Source: Alcaligenes ammonioxydans | Lineage (GTDB): Bacteria > Pseudomonadota > Gammaproteobacteria > Burkholderiales > Burkholderiaceae_B | Direction of reading: 5' to 3' | Assembly (NCBI RefSeq): GCF_019343455.1 | Contig: NZ_CP049362.1 | Span: 2,046,001 to 2,110,000 of the forward strand | DNA length: 64,000 nucleotides | Part shown: in pieces, positions 37,711 through 48,033 of the stretch | How the letters are laid out: every line of letters begins with the position of its first letter | Position numbering within the stretch: position 1 is the stretch's first letter | Position numbers and translations under genes: made by a program | Notes under the pieces: model-generated | The model's input: the letters and a program-made list of their open reading frames with translations, nothing else | Database searches by the model: none | What the model was told of the DNA's origin: nothing

Positions 37711-40275
37711 ATGTCTTTCCTGGCCCAGCTTCGCGACAGAATTGCTGGCCGCCGGGCTCGGGCCTACGAGCGCTTCAGACAGGATCTGCATTGCGACCGC
37801 TTGCTCAAGAGCCTGTGCAGGATTTGCGATCAGGGCCTGCGTGAGTTGCTGGAGCATTATCCCCTGCCCCGCCAGGCCAGCCTCGCGGCTCTGGGCGGGT
37901 ATGGGCGCGGCGAACTGTACCCGCATTCGGACGTAGACCTGCTGATCCTCCTGCAGCGCGAACCTAATGCGCAGGATATTGATCGCATTCAGGCTCTGGT
38001 TGCCGCTCTGTGGGACATCGGGCTGGCACCCAGCCACAATGTGGCCACGCCCGCCCAATGTCTGGAACAGGCCAGCCAGGACATCACAACGGAAACCGCC
38101 TTGCTGGAGAGTCGCTGGCTGGCGGGTTCATCACTCCTGCTGCGCCACGCCCAACGGCAGCTACAAAGCCAGATGGACCCGCAGGCCTTCTTCTTGGCCA
38201 AGCAGGCCGAGCAGCAGCAACGTCATGCCCATCTGCAGGACACCCCCTATTCGCTGGAGCCCAATTGCAAAGAGTCTCCAGGTGCCCTGCGCGATTTGCA
38301 GGTACTGCTGTGGATGGCCCGGGCCGCCGGCTTGGGACGCACTTGGGCGGCTGTGGCCCAGTCAGAATTACTGACCGAATCCGAACTGAACGCCCTGCAA
38401 CGCGTCGAGCAAGCCTTCAAGCGCCTGCGCATTGAGCTTCATCTGTTAACGGGCCGCGCCGAAGACAGGCTGCTGTTTGATCTTCAGCCGCGTCTGGCAG
38501 AAATCTACGGTTTCCAGCCCACCGCCACCCGCCGCGCCAGTGAATTGCTGATGCAGCGCTACTACTGGGCCGCCAAAATTGTCAGCCAGCTCAATCTGAT
38601 CCTGATGCGCAGCATTGAGGAACATTTATTTCCGCAAACCGATCAGGACCCGATCATTCTGGACAGCCAGTTCCAGATTCATCACGGCCAGCTTGAGCTG
38701 CGCCAGCCCGACGGCTTCGAGCAGGACCCGTCGCTGATCTTTGTGGCCATGCTGCATTTGCAGCAGCAGCCCAATCTGCGCGGCCTGAAGGCCGACACCT
38801 TGCGGGCCCTGTGGCATGCACGGCGGCTGATCGACGCCAAGTTTCGGGCCGAGCCCAAAAATCGACGCCTGTTTCTGGAGATCCTGCAACAGAACAAGGG
38901 GATTGTGCATACCCTGCGGCTGATGAATCTACTGAATCTGCTTCCCCGCTACCTGCCGGTTTTCCGGCGCGTGGTCGGACAAATGCAGCATGACCTCTTT
39001 CACGCCTACACCGTGGACGAGCACACGCTGAAGGTCATACGCAATCTGCGCCGCTTCACCATGGCCGAGCACAGCGAAGAGTTGTCCATGGCCAATCAGT
39101 TGATGAGCGGCTTTGACCGTCATTGGCTGCTCTACATTGCCGCCCTGTTCCATGACATCGCCAAAGGCCGTGGTGGCAATCACTCCGAACTGGGCGCACA
39201 GGACGCACTGGCGTTTTGCCTGGATCACAATCTGATACCCATGGACGCGGAACTGGTGGTGTTTCTGGTGCGGGAACATCTGACCATGTCTCAGGTCGCC
39301 CAGAAACGCGATCTGAGCGACCCGAATGTCATCTTCCAGTTCCTGCAGACCGTGGGAACGGAACGACGCCTGACCGCGCTGTACCTGCTGACCGTCGCCG
39401 ACATCCGCGCCACCAGTCCGACCGTCTGGAACTCCTGGAAAGGCAAACTGCTGGAGGACCTGTACAACCTGACGCTGGCAGCGCTGGGGAGACAGGCTAA
39501 GGACGGGGTTTCCGTCCTGGATCAGCGCAAGCGCGATGCCGCAGGGGAAATCCGTCTGGCGGGCTTGCTGGACGAGGCTCGCGAGGAATTCTGGCAGTGG
39601 CTGGACAAACCCTATTTCCTGCGCCACGACGCCAGCGAAATCGCCTGGCATACCATTCAGCTCTACCACCAGTCGCACAGCCAGACGCCCATTGTGCGCA
39701 TACGGCCGGCCGGACAAACCGACGCCCTGCAAGTGCTGGTCTATACCAAGGATGCCAGCCGCCTGTTTCTGCGCATCTGTCGCTACTTTGACAGCCAGTC
39801 CGTCAGCATCCAGGATGCCCGTATCTACACCACCCGGCATGGGTGGGCGCTGGACAGCTTTGTTGTCATGCTGCCCGCCTACGACCATGCGCTGCGACGC
39901 GACCCGTTGCTGATCGAAACCGAGCTCTGTCAGGCACTGGAGCAGGAAGTGCCGCCCTCAGAGCCAGCTCATGACCCCTACCGCGACATTCGTTCTCGCC
40001 GGGCCCGTGTGTTTCCTATCCAGCCTACCGTGGACCTGCGTCAGGACGAGCAGGGACAAGACTGGATTTTGACGCTTAGCGCCACGGACCGGCGCGGTTT
40101 GTTGTACAGTCTCGCCCAGGTATTCGAGCGCCACGACGTACGTCTGCGCTCGGCCAAGGTCATGACCTTGGGTGATCGCGTCGAAGACGTCTTTATCCTC
40201 AGTGGCGCCGCCCTCGAACACAACCGTCATCAATTGCGCCTGGAGCGCGATGTCCGTTTAGCCCTTTCTCAATAA
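37711..40275 (+). CDS. glnD: PII uridylyltransferase/uridylyl-removing enzyme GlnD
   Basis: The nitrogen sensor that uridylylates PII when glutamine is low and removes UMP when it is high. The 854 residues comprise a nucleotidyltransferase domain with GGYGRGELYPHSDVDLLIL near residue 60. A central HD domain (LFHDIAKGRGGNHSELGAQD, about residue 480) carries the removing activity, and two C-terminal ACT domains (about 675-760 and 785-854) sense glutamine. It begins 3 bp after map and is likely co-transcribed. All catalytic segments look intact. Confidence 0.96.
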   Translation: MSFLAQLRDRIAGRRARAYERFRQDLHCDRLLKSLCRICDQGLRELLEHYPLPRQASLAALGGYGRGELYPHSDVDLLILLQREPNAQDIDRIQALVAALWDIGLAPSHNVATPAQCLEQASQDITTETALLESRWLAGSSLLLRHAQRQLQSQMDPQAFFLAKQAEQQQRHAHLQDTPYSLEPNCKESPGALRDLQVLLWMARAAGLGRTWAAVAQSELLTESELNALQRVEQAFKRLRIELHLLTGRAEDRLLFDLQPRLAEIYGFQPTATRRASELLMQRYYWAAKIVSQLNLILMRSIEEHLFPQTDQDPIILDSQFQIHHGQLELRQPDGFEQDPSLIFVAMLHLQQQPNLRGLKADTLRALWHARRLIDAKFRAEPKNRRLFLEILQQNKGIVHTLRLMNLLNLLPRYLPVFRRVVGQMQHDLFHAYTVDEHTLKVIRNLRRFTMAEHSEELSMANQLMSGFDRHWLLYIAALFHDIAKGRGGNHSELGAQDALAFCLDHNLIPMDAELVVFLVREHLTMSQVAQKRDLSDPNVIFQFLQTVGTERRLTALYLLTVADIRATSPTVWNSWKGKLLEDLYNLTLAALGRQAKDGVSVLDQRKRDAAGEIRLAGLLDEAREEFWQWLDKPYFLRHDASEIAWHTIQLYHQSHSQTPIVRIRPAGQTDALQVLVYTKDASRLFLRICRYFDSQSVSIQDARIYTTRHGWALDSFVVMLPAYDHALRRDPLLIETELCQALEQEVPPSEPAHDPYRDIRSRRARVFPIQPTVDLRQDEQGQDWILTLSATDRRGLLYSLAQVFERHDVRLRSAKVMTLGDRVEDVFILSGAALEHNRHQLRLERDVRLALSQ

Positions 40276-40289
40276 GCCCGCCCCCTTTA

Positions 40290-41003
40290 ATGGAACTCTC
40301 CTCCGTATTCGCCGATGTCAGCCGCAGCTTCCTGTTTGCATTGGCCACGCTCTTGCCCATGCTCAACCCGCCTGCGGCCGCTCCTATTTTTCTGACGCTG
40401 ACCGAAGGCGCCAGCGTGCCCGATCGTGCCCGCCTGGCCAAAAAAGTGGCCGTCAACATCTTCATCATGCTGGCCATTGCAATGGTCGCTGGCAATATCG
40501 TGCTGAACTTTTTTGGCATTTCCCTGCCTATCATTCGCATTGGCGGGGGCCTGCTGGTGATCGGCACCGCCTGGCGCCTGATCAATGCCTCGGACTTTGA
40601 CGCGGCCCATGCCCAGAACATGGCCGAGTCCTATTCCTGGGAGCAGATTCGCTCCAAAGCCTTCTATCCACTGACTTTTCCCATGCTGTGCGGCCCTGGC
40701 TCGCTATCGGCGGCGCTCACGGTCGGCGCGACCTTGCACGACAACTCGGTCACCGGCACCATGAGCAAGCTCGCGGGGGCCTTACCGGCGATTGCCGCAG
40801 CCAGCGTCATCGTGTTTCTGGCCCTGCGCTTTGCCTCCCAGTTTTTATACAAACTGGGTAAAAATGGCACGGCTGTCGTGATGCGTCTATCCGCCTTCAT
40901 CCTGTTGTGCCTGGGCGTGCAGATTACCTGGGCCGGTTTCCATGAACTTTTCCTGGGTTTGCTGCACGAAGCATCTACCTTCCATTCTTTAAATGCATCT
41001 TGA
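40290..41003 (+). CDS. MarC-family integral membrane protein
   Basis: A six-helix inner-membrane protein of the MarC/YhgN family. An early link to multiple antibiotic resistance was not confirmed, so the function is unknown. At 237 residues it has the family's LLPMLNPPAAAPIFLTLTEG opening and the middle GPGSLSAALTVGA after a LTFPMLCG loop. It starts 14 bp after glnD. Its end overlaps the first possible dsbB start by 11 bp, suggesting coupling. Confidence 0.9.
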   Translation: MELSSVFADVSRSFLFALATLLPMLNPPAAAPIFLTLTEGASVPDRARLAKKVAVNIFIMLAIAMVAGNIVLNFFGISLPIIRIGGGLLVIGTAWRLINASDFDAAHAQNMAESYSWEQIRSKAFYPLTFPMLCGPGSLSAALTVGATLHDNSVTGTMSKLAGALPAIAAASVIVFLALRFASQFLYKLGKNGTAVVMRLSAFILLCLGVQITWAGFHELFLGLLHEASTFHSLNAS

Positions 41004-41508
41004 TACCATGGCCGCCTCTTTCCGCCAGTCCGCTGCACCCTTTTATCTGATTGCCCTGCTCGCCTTCGCAGGTGTGGGTATCGCCCTGCTATCGCAGCAC
41101 GTCTTTAGCATCCCGCCTTGCGCATGGTGCGTACTGCAACGTCTGATTTTCATTGTGCTGGGTCTATGTAGCCTGGTGGCCGGCGTCCTGCGTCAGCTCG
41201 GCCATTCGGGCAGCTCCACCTTGTTCAGCCTGCTAGGGTTGGCGACGAGCGTGGGCGGTATGCTGGCGGCCTGGTATCAGGCTTCGGTCGCACAGCATTT
41301 ATTCAGCTGCGACCAGACCTTTGCGGACCGCTTCATCACCCAGTCCGGCCTGGAAAGCAGCCTGCCCTGGCTGTTTGGCATTTACGCCTCCTGCATGGAT
41401 GCCCGTCAAGACCTGCTGGGCATTGAATATGCCTACTGGAGCCTGGGACTGTTTGTGCTATTGGGGCTGGGCTTGCTGCTGACCCTGCTCACGCGACGCC
41501 GTGCTTGA
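40993..41508 (+). CDS. dsbB: Disulfide bond formation protein B
   Basis: An inner-membrane enzyme that reoxidises DsbA and passes electrons to quinone. The 171 residues form four transmembrane helices. The first periplasmic loop holds the redox pair in PPCAWC (Cys43, Cys46) and the second loop the pair in LFSCDQTF and IYASCMD. The conserved quinone-site Arg follows in VLQRLIF. An internal ATG at 41008 is an alternative start. A strong terminator follows. Confidence 0.93.
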   Translation: MHLDTMAASFRQSAAPFYLIALLAFAGVGIALLSQHVFSIPPCAWCVLQRLIFIVLGLCSLVAGVLRQLGHSGSSTLFSLLGLATSVGGMLAAWYQASVAQHLFSCDQTFADRFITQSGLESSLPWLFGIYASCMDARQDLLGIEYAYWSLGLFVLLGLGLLLTLLTRRRA

Positions 41509-41525
41509 TACAGCCAGCCCTCCTG

Positions 41526-41557
41526 AAAAGCCCTGCAGTCTTGCAGGGCTTTTTTTC
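41526..41557 (+). terminator. Rho-independent terminator of dsbB
   Basis: AAAAGCCCTGCA pairs with TGCAGGGCTTTT around a GTCT loop and is followed by a T-run. It lies 17 bp after the dsbB stop codon. Confidence 0.93.
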
Positions 41558-41856
41558 AAAGCGCATTGCCCTTGACACAAGCACAGCAAAGCACAGCCCA
41601 GTTCAGCTCTACGCACCACGGCTACGGTGTCAATCGGCACATCGGGTGGATAACCGTAGCACTCCTATGAACGCGCAAAGTGCTGCGCTCGATTCCATAC
41701 CCCTGTCAGAGCCTAGCAATCCCCAAAAGCGAAAACAGGCCTATTAGGGGCCCGTGACGCCAAGCACATGACACCAAGCCAAAGAAGCAGGCGCACTACT
41801 GGCGAACAAGAAAAATTTACATCACCCTACACGCAAGGCATCCGGAACAGGGAATA
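41558..41856. other. Intergenic region between the dsbB and purF terminators
   Basis: About 300 bp between two convergent transcription units, bounded by two strong terminators. I see no gene, RNA or repeat in it. Confidence 0.6.
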
Positions 41857-41885
41857 GAAAAAGCCCGCTTTAGAGCGGGCTTTTC
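41857..41885 (-). terminator. Rho-independent terminator of purF
   Basis: AAAAGCCCGCT pairs with AGCGGGCTTTT around a TTAG loop with A and T flanks, 21 bp past the purF stop codon. Confidence 0.93.
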
Positions 41886-41905
41886 TCCAACGAGCGGGCA
41901 TCCGC

Positions 41906-43390
41906 TTAATCGGTCACATCCGGAACATCACGGCCACTTTTACGACCTTCCGCCAACAGATTCAAATATGCCTCATCCACATCGCCAGTTACGTAGTCGC
42001 CACTAAAGCAGGAAGACTCAAATCCAGCAAAGCGGGGATTCAGATCACGCAGTGATTGCTCCAGGTCGTGCAGGTCCTGATAGACCAGTCCGTCCACCCC
42101 AATTTCCTTGGCAACCTGGTCCACATCGCGACCAGTGGCGATCAGCTCAGAAACCGTAGGCATATCAATGCCGTAAACGTTCGGGAAGCGAACCGGTGGC
42201 GCGGCCGACGCAAAAAACACCTTGTTTGCACCCGCGGCACGGGCCATATCCACGATCTGACGGCTGGTTGTGCCACGCACGATGGAGTCATCCACCAACA
42301 GCACATTCTTGCCACGGAACTCCATGGGAATGGCGCTCAGTTTCTGACGCACCGACTTCTTGCGCACTTCCTGACCGGGCATGATGAAGGTACGGCCCAC
42401 GTAACGGTTTTTGATAAACCCTTCGCGGTAGTTCAGGTTCAAGTGAGCCGCCAACTGCATGGCCGATGGACGGGCCGAGTCAGGGATAGGCATGACGACA
42501 TCAATATCGGCCAGACGCAGGTTCTTGGCGACATTCTCGGCCAGGTACTCACCCATTAACAAGCGGGCGTCATAAACCGATACGCCGTCGACCGTGGAGT
42601 CAGGACGAGCAAAATACACGTATTCAAAGACACAGGGATTCAGGCGTGGGTTCTCGGCGCACTGACGGCTGCTGAGATTACCGTCCAGATCCACGATGAT
42701 GGCCTCGCCGGGCTCCACATCACGGACGAGCTCGAAACCGCAACCCGTCAGGGCTACGGACTCGGAGGCGATCATCCATTCTTCACCCTTCGGGGTCACG
42801 TTGCGACCCAGGCACAAGGGACGAATCCCGTTCGGGTCACGAAAGGCAACCAGACCGAAGTTCGCGATTTGCGACACCACCGCATAGGCGCCCCGGGCAC
42901 GACGATGCACGGCAGCCACGGCCTCAAACACTTCGTCCTGAGAGAGTTCAGGGCCGGTAGCGGCACGCTGCAACTCGTGCGCATACACATTCAGCAGAAC
43001 CTCGGAGTCCGAGTTGGTGTTGATGTGGCGACGATCAATGGTGAACAGTTCTTCACGCAGCTCACGCCAATTGGTCAGATTGCCGTTATGCACAAAGCTC
43101 AGACCAAAGGGGGCGTTCACGTAAAAAGGTTGCGCCTCCTCCACGCTCTGGCTGGAGCCGGCCGTGGGGTAGCGCACATGGCCAATACCACTATTGCCGG
43201 GCAAGGAGCGCATGTTGCGAGTACGGAATACGTCCCGCACCAGGCCAAATGCCTTGTGCATGCTGAAGAACTGGTCGTGCCAGGTCGCCAGCCCCGCGGC
43301 ATCCTGCCCACGGTGCTGCAGCAAGAGCAAACTGTCATAGATCAACTGATTTACAGGGCTGCGCGCAACAACCCCTACAACTCCACACAT
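41906..43390 (-). CDS. purF: Amidophosphoribosyltransferase
   Basis: The first committed enzyme of purine synthesis, replacing the pyrophosphate of PRPP with glutamine-derived ammonia. The 494-residue protein begins Met-Cys-Gly-Val-Val; Cys2 becomes the N-terminal nucleophile of the glutaminase domain. The PRPP-binding loop is [18 protein letters not shown] near residue 365. The sequence is of the E. coli type, without a long propeptide. It is the last gene of the folC-SPOR-cvpA-purF series. Confidence 0.97.
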   Translation of the reverse strand: MCGVVGVVARSPVNQLIYDSLLLLQHRGQDAAGLATWHDQFFSMHKAFGLVRDVFRTRNMRSLPGNSGIGHVRYPTAGSSQSVEEAQPFYVNAPFGLSFVHNGNLTNWRELREELFTIDRRHINTNSDSEVLLNVYAHELQRAATGPELSQDEVFEAVAAVHRRARGAYAVVSQIANFGLVAFRDPNGIRPLCLGRNVTPKGEEWMIASESVALTGCGFELVRDVEPGEAIIVDLDGNLSSRQCAENPRLNPCVFEYVYFARPDSTVDGVSVYDARLLMGEYLAENVAKNLRLADIDVVMPIPDSARPSAMQLAAHLNLNYREGFIKNRYVGRTFIMPGQEVRKKSVRQKLSAIPMEFRGKNVLLVDDSIVRGTTSRQIVDMARAAGANKVFFASAAPPVRFPNVYGIDMPTVSELIATGRDVDQVAKEIGVDGLVYQDLHDLEQSLRDLNPRFAGFESSCFSGDYVTGDVDEAYLNLLAEGRKSGRDVPDVTD

Positions 43391-43413
43391 GATTGGTTCC
43401 CGTTAGTGTGTTC

Positions 43414-43902
43414 TCAATAAGGTAGCCATTCTGCCAAAGACGGCGGCAGCATGGCCTTAATCGACTGCACCGCGCGGATTGCAGGTTCAGCCAGCTTGGC
43501 CTGCTCCCACCACGGCTCTTTAGGTAAATCGGTATGCCCGGCCAGGATGACCAATATCAGCACCAGCAGCACGCCACGGGCCACGCCAAACAGGCCGCCC
43601 AAACCATGGTCGGCAGGCGTCAGCCCCGTTTGCTCGATCAAGCTGGCCAGCAGCATGTTCAACAGCCCCACCAGCAGCAAGACCATAAAAAAAACGGCTC
43701 CGTAAGCCAAAGCCGTACGTAATAAGCCGTTTTCTACCCAGACTTGTATCCAGCCTGATGTGCGTGGCCCCCACCAGATTGCGGCCATGAAAGCCAGCAA
43801 ATAGGCGCTGAGCGAAAGCACTTCCTTGATCAATCCGCGTATCAGGCCCAGCAGGCCTGACACACCCACAATCCCAAGGACGATATAGTCGAAGCTGCTC
43901 AC
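43414..43902 (-). CDS. cvpA: CvpA-family membrane protein
   Basis: A small inner-membrane protein named for colicin V production, now linked to envelope integrity; the exact role is unsettled. The 162 residues carry four transmembrane helices, beginning FDYIVLGIVGVSGLLGLIRG, with LIKEVLSL and the DHGLGGLFGVARG loop typical of the family. It overlaps the SPOR protein stop codon by ATGA and lies 23 bp upstream of purF, the conserved cvpA-purF pair. Confidence 0.93.
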   Translation of the reverse strand: MSSFDYIVLGIVGVSGLLGLIRGLIKEVLSLSAYLLAFMAAIWWGPRTSGWIQVWVENGLLRTALAYGAVFFMVLLLVGLLNMLLASLIEQTGLTPADHGLGGLFGVARGVLLVLILVILAGHTDLPKEPWWEQAKLAEPAIRAVQSIKAMLPPSLAEWLPY

Positions 43903-44729
43903 TTAGCCGAGATAAAACTGTTCTCGTAACCGAGCGAACGCAAGCGCGCCTGGGCCGCCTGAGCCGCTTCGCGCGTAGGGAATGGCCCCACGCGCAAACG
44001 ATAGGTTGGTTTGCCACCGCTTTGCGCTGTCTCCACATAGGCATTGGTCACACCGGCCGATACCAGTTGATCACGGCGCGACTGGGCATCGTTCTGATTG
44101 GAGTAGGCGACAATCTGCAAAATGAAGTTGCCTTGTTGCGCGGCCGGTTTAGCGGCAGGCGCAGGCTTGTTGGGTACACGCCCCTCCAGCAGAGCCAAGG
44201 CATACGAACCATCATCCGTACGACCGTTTTGAGCCGGGGCGGGAGCTGGCTTGGGTTTTTCAACAGGCTTGGGTTTTTCCACGGGCTTGACGGGCTCTGG
44301 AGGGCTAGTCTCAGGCGCTGGTACAGCAGGCGTGCCAGTCTGGGCCGGATCGGTTTGCAAGCCGGGATCGACCACGGCCAGTCCACCATCGCTACTGGTA
44401 GCAGGGTCGGCGACCAAGGGTTCGTCGGGCTGCTCAATCACCGGGGTGGGCGTGTTTTCCTGCACCACCAGCTCGCCAGGGCGAGTCTGCGTCGTACCCT
44501 GCCCTGCGGGCTGAGTAATCGGGCCCAGCGCCAGCGACTGTTCCGGCTCGGGCGGAGTTTTGTCAGCAGTCAGCATGGGCACCAGCACCACCACGGCCAG
44601 CACCAGCGCCAGCGCACCGATCAGACGGCGACGAGCCCGTCCACGCAGTTCCGATAATTGTGAATCGCTGGAAGCACTGGAGCGGCGACCCGACGATGAG
44701 GAAGTATCGTTACGTGAAAATAAACCCAT
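43899..44729 (-). CDS. SPOR-domain membrane protein (DedD-like)
   Basis: A bitopic inner-membrane protein, probably recruited to the septum by binding denuded peptidoglycan. The 276 residues have a cytoplasmic Ser/Arg-rich start and one transmembrane helix at about 34-54 (LIGALALVLAVVVLVPML). A Pro/Glu/Lys-rich periplasmic linker with PVEKPKP repeats follows. The C-terminal SPOR domain covers about 200-275 (FILQIVAYSNQNDAQSRRDQ, then YRLRVGPF). The folC-dedD-cvpA-purF order matches E. coli. Confidence 0.9.
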   Translation of the reverse strand: MGLFSRNDTSSSSGRRSSASSDSQLSELRGRARRRLIGALALVLAVVVLVPMLTADKTPPEPEQSLALGPITQPAGQGTTQTRPGELVVQENTPTPVIEQPDEPLVADPATSSDGGLAVVDPGLQTDPAQTGTPAVPAPETSPPEPVKPVEKPKPVEKPKPAPAPAQNGRTDDGSYALALLEGRVPNKPAPAAKPAAQQGNFILQIVAYSNQNDAQSRRDQLVSAGVTNAYVETAQSGGKPTYRLRVGPFPTREAAQAAQARLRSLGYENSFISAK

Positions 44730-44767
44730 GAGCCCTAGACCTATGAAATAAGCAGTCTTGCCGATAA

Positions 44768-46159
44768 TCAGGAAGATGTGCGCTCGTTTGCGGCTTCAAG
44801 AATCGGCCCTACTGTCGCAAACGAGCCAAACACGACAATTCTATCATTGTCACCGGCCTCTTTTAATGCCGCCTCGTAAGCGAGCCGGGGACTGTTGTAA
44901 CTGGATACGACCGCTGACGCTTTACTGACCGAAGCACGCGCAACAGGGCGCACACCGGGTCGATGCCCGCTGCTTTCCGCTTCAGGTGCCAACACATCAG
45001 CAGGCATCTGATCGCTGGCCAGAACGGTACGCACATGCTCCGCCAACTCGTGACCCGACAGGCTGCGCGGCCCTTCCAGGCTGGCGCACATCCAGTGGTC
45101 AATACGGCTTGCCAGACGTGCGATGACGCCATCCACATCCTTGTCCTTGTACATACCCACAACGGCAATTGTCTTGGGGTAAGGAGGCATATTGTCCAGG
45201 TTCTGCGCCAGAGCGGCAGCAGCATGCGGATTATGCGCCACATCGAAAATGACACAAGGCTGACCTGGCTGAATCTGGAAACGTCCCGGCATATGCGCAC
45301 GCAGCAAGCCCGCACGCACCGCCTGGGCAGGGACGGCCAAACGAGGATGCAAGGACTCCAGCGCCGCCAGGGCGGCAGATGCATTGAGCAGCTGATTGGC
45401 GCCACGCAGGGCCGGATAGGCCAAGGCAGCCCGTCGTTGACTACGCCCGCCATACGCCCATTGCTGGCGGTCGCCGGAGTAGTTGAAATCCTTGCCAAAC
45501 AACCAGAGTTCGGCGCCAATCTCCTGGGCGTAATCCAGCATGGTCTGTGGTGGCAGTGGATCGGCGCAAATGGCGGGACGACCGGGACGGAAAATATGGG
45601 CTTTTTCCCAAGCCACCTGCTCGCGGGTATTGCCCAGGTATTCTGCGTGATCAATATCAATGCTGGTAATGATCGAACAGTCGGCATCCACGATATTGAC
45701 GGCGTCCAAACGCCCGCCCAGACCGACTTCCAGCACCGCCACGTCCACACGCTGCTCCTGGAACAGCATCAAGGCAGCCAGCGTGGAAAACTCAAAATAG
45801 GTGAGCGTCAGATCACCACGGGCTTCGTTGATACGAGCGAACTGCGCCGTGATCTGCGCGTCCTCCGCCATCTCGCCATTTAAGCGGATGCGCTCGTTAT
45901 AACGCACCAGATGCGGGGAGGCGTACACCCCTACTTTGTAGGCCGCGGCCAGCAGAATCGCTTCCAGCATGGCACAGGTCGACCCTTTACCATTGGTACC
46001 ACCCACGGTGATGACCACACCATCCAATTTGATGTTCAGACGTTGGGCAACCTCGCGAATCCGGCCCAGACCCAGGTCGATGGTCGACGGATGCAAGGTT
46101 TCCAAATAGGACAGCCAATCGCTTAGCGAAGAGTCGGCTTTCAGAACAGGATGAGTCAT
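44768..46159 (-). CDS. folC: Folylpolyglutamate/dihydrofolate synthase
   Basis: Adds Glu to dihydropteroate and lengthens the poly-Glu tail of folates. The ATG at 46159 gives 463 residues; a TTG at 46171 is an alternative. The Mur-ligase-type P-loop is TVGGTNGKGSTCAMLEAIL near residue 53. Other blocks are YFEFSTLAALMLF, VLEVGLGGRLDAVN and FDVAHNPHAAAALAQNL. It heads the block with the SPOR protein, cvpA and purF. accD, often its upstream partner, is not present; the pdh operon lies upstream instead. Confidence 0.95.
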   Translation of the reverse strand: MTHPVLKADSSLSDWLSYLETLHPSTIDLGLGRIREVAQRLNIKLDGVVITVGGTNGKGSTCAMLEAILLAAAYKVGVYASPHLVRYNERIRLNGEMAEDAQITAQFARINEARGDLTLTYFEFSTLAALMLFQEQRVDVAVLEVGLGGRLDAVNIVDADCSIITSIDIDHAEYLGNTREQVAWEKAHIFRPGRPAICADPLPPQTMLDYAQEIGAELWLFGKDFNYSGDRQQWAYGGRSQRRAALAYPALRGANQLLNASAALAALESLHPRLAVPAQAVRAGLLRAHMPGRFQIQPGQPCVIFDVAHNPHAAAALAQNLDNMPPYPKTIAVVGMYKDKDVDGVIARLASRIDHWMCASLEGPRSLSGHELAEHVRTVLASDQMPADVLAPEAESSGHRPGVRPVARASVSKASAVVSSYNSPRLAYEAALKEAGDNDRIVVFGSFATVGPILEAANERTSS

Positions 46160-46179
46160 GGACAACACCAATTACAAAA

Positions 46180-46216
46180 TAAAAACGGCAGGCGCTGATG
46201 ATAGCACCTGCCGTGA
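46180..46216 (-). terminator. Rho-independent terminator of the pdh operon
   Basis: On the minus strand ACGGCAGGTGCT pairs with AGCGCCTGCCGT (one G-T type mismatch) around a short loop, followed by TTTTTATTTT. It lies 37 bp after the lpdA stop codon and ends about 20 bp before folC. Confidence 0.85.
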
Positions 46217-46251
46217 GCCAATACGCCTTAACTATCAGGCGAATACTGGTA

Positions 46252-48024
46252 TTACTTGCGACGTGTTGGCGGCAAGTCCGTGCACGTCCCTTCAGCGACG
46301 GCCGCAGCCTTGCTGACCGACTCGCACAAGGTGGGGTGCGGGTGAATGGATTTGGCCAGATCGACCGGGTCCACCCCCATTTCGATGGCCAGCACCAGCT
46401 CACCGATCAGCTCGCCTGCATTGGTACCGACAATGCCGCCACCCACGATACGGTGGGTTTCCGCATCGAACAGAACCTTGGTAAAGCCTTCATCGCGGTT
46501 GTTGGCAATGGCACGACCAGACGCAGCCCAGGGGAACACGCCCTTCTCGACCTTGATACCGTCTTTTTTCGCCTGATCTTCGGTCAGACCCACCCAGGCG
46601 ATTTCCGGATCGGTGTAGGCCACCGAAGGAATCACACGAGCATCAAAGAAGGATTTCTCGCCGGCGATGACTTCAGCGGCCACGTGCGCTTCGTGCTCGG
46701 CCTTGTGTGCCAGCATGGGCTGCCCCACGATATCGCCAATGGCGTAGATATGTGGCACGTTGGTACGCTGTTGCTTGTCAACCGGAATGAAGCCACGGTC
46801 GGTGACGTGTACGCCCGCTTTCTCAGCACCAATTTTCTTGCCATTGGGCGAGCGGCCCACGGCTTGCAGAACCAGATCGTAACGCTGCGGCTCGGCTGGC
46901 GCATTCTTGCCTTCAAATGTCACCCAGATGCCATCATCACGAGCTTCGGCAGCCACCGTGCTGGTTTCCAGCATCATGTGGTCGAAGCGGTGCTTGTTCA
47001 TCTTCTCCCACACCTTGACCACGTCGCGGTCTGCGCCCGGCATCAGGCCAGTCTGCATTTCCACCACGTCCAGGCGTGCGCCCAGCGCCGAGTACACCGT
47101 ACCCATTTCCAGACCGATGATGCCACCACCCACGATCAGCATGCGCTTGGGCACAGACTTCAGTTCCAGCGCGCCGGTGGAGTCCACTACGCGTGGATCG
47201 TCGGGCAGGAACGGCAGTTTTACCGACTGGCTACCGGCCGCAATAATGGCCGAAGCGAACTTGATCACTTTCTTGGTGCCGTCGTTGGCGGTCACTTCGA
47301 TGTGATTGGGGTCCAGGAACTGGCCGTTACCGACCACAACCTGCACCTTGCGGCCCTTGGCCATACCGGCCAGACCACCGGTCAGCTTGCCGATCACCTT
47401 GTTCTTGTAGTCGCGCAGCGCGTCGATGTCGATTTGCGCTTCACCGAACTTGATGCCGTGTGTTGCCAGGGACTTGGCTTCCTCGTAGACCGCTACGGTA
47501 TGCAGCAAGGCCTTGGAAGGAATACAACCCACGTTCAGACACACACCACCCAGGGTGCTGTAGCGTTCGACCAGAGCCACTTTCAGGCCCAGGTCAGCGG
47601 CACGGAAAGCCGCGTTGTAACCGCCCGGGCCCGCGCCCAGAACGACCACATCCACGGAATCATCCGCAGCACCCTGATGGCTGGCAGCCTGCGGAGCAGG
47701 TGCCGCGGCCGGAGCGGCAGCGGCAGGAGCCGCTGCTTTAGGTGTTTCCTGTTTGGCGGGTGCTGCAGCGGGGGCCGCCTGGCCCTCCGCTACTTCGATC
47801 TTGGCAATGGCCGACCCCTGGGAGACCTTGTCACCCACTTTGACCAGCAATTCCTTGATCACCCCTGCCTGAGCGGCAGGAATTTCCATGGAGGCCTTGT
47901 CGGACTCCACGGTGATCAGGCTTTGCTCGACTTCGACCGTATCACCGACCTGCACCAGCACTTCGATAACATCCACCTCGCCGGAGTCACCGATATCCGG
48001 GACCGTCAGATCAATCAGACTCAT
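46252..48024 (-). CDS. lpdA: Dihydrolipoyl dehydrogenase with N-terminal lipoyl domain (E3 of pyruvate dehydrogenase)
   Basis: Reoxidises lipoyl groups of the pyruvate dehydrogenase complex with NAD. The 590 residues carry an N-terminal lipoyl domain (1-78) with the lipoylated Lys in [10 protein letters not shown]. An Ala/Pro-rich linker follows, then the flavoprotein from about residue 125: [20 protein letters not shown], then the redox disulfide in [17 protein letters not shown]. The C-terminal His-Glu pair is in [13 protein letters not shown] lipoyl domain on E3 is known in betaproteobacteria and Neisseria. AAGGAG precedes the start, 9 bp after aceF. Confidence 0.96.
   Translation of the reverse strand: MSLIDLTVPDIGDSGEVDVIEVLVQVGDTVEVEQSLITVESDKASMEIPAAQAGVIKELLVKVGDKVSQGSAIAKIEVAEGQAAPAAAPAKQETPKAAAPAAAAPAAAPAPQAASHQGAADDSVDVVVLGAGPGGYNAAFRAADLGLKVALVERYSTLGGVCLNVGCIPSKALLHTVAVYEEAKSLATHGIKFGEAQIDIDALRDYKNKVIGKLTGGLAGMAKGRKVQVVVGNGQFLDPNHIEVTANDGTKKVIKFASAIIAAGSQSVKLPFLPDDPRVVDSTGALELKSVPKRMLIVGGGIIGLEMGTVYSALGARLDVVEMQTGLMPGADRDVVKVWEKMNKHRFDHMMLETSTVAAEARDDGIWVTFEGKNAPAEPQRYDLVLQAVGRSPNGKKIGAEKAGVHVTDRGFIPVDKQQRTNVPHIYAIGDIVGQPMLAHKAEHEAHVAAEVIAGEKSFFDARVIPSVAYTDPEIAWVGLTEDQAKKDGIKVEKGVFPWAASGRAIANNRDEGFTKVLFDAETHRIVGGGIVGTNAGELIGELVLAIEMGVDPVDLAKSIHPHPTLCESVSKAAAVAEGTCTDLPPTRRK
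47885..47931 (-). repeat. Lipoyl-domain DNA repeat, copy in lpdA
   Basis: The segment coding for the lipoylated hairpin is nearly identical in DNA to copies at 49232-49280 and 49577-49623 in aceF. See findings. Confidence 0.85.
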
Positions 48025-48033
48025 GACAACTCC

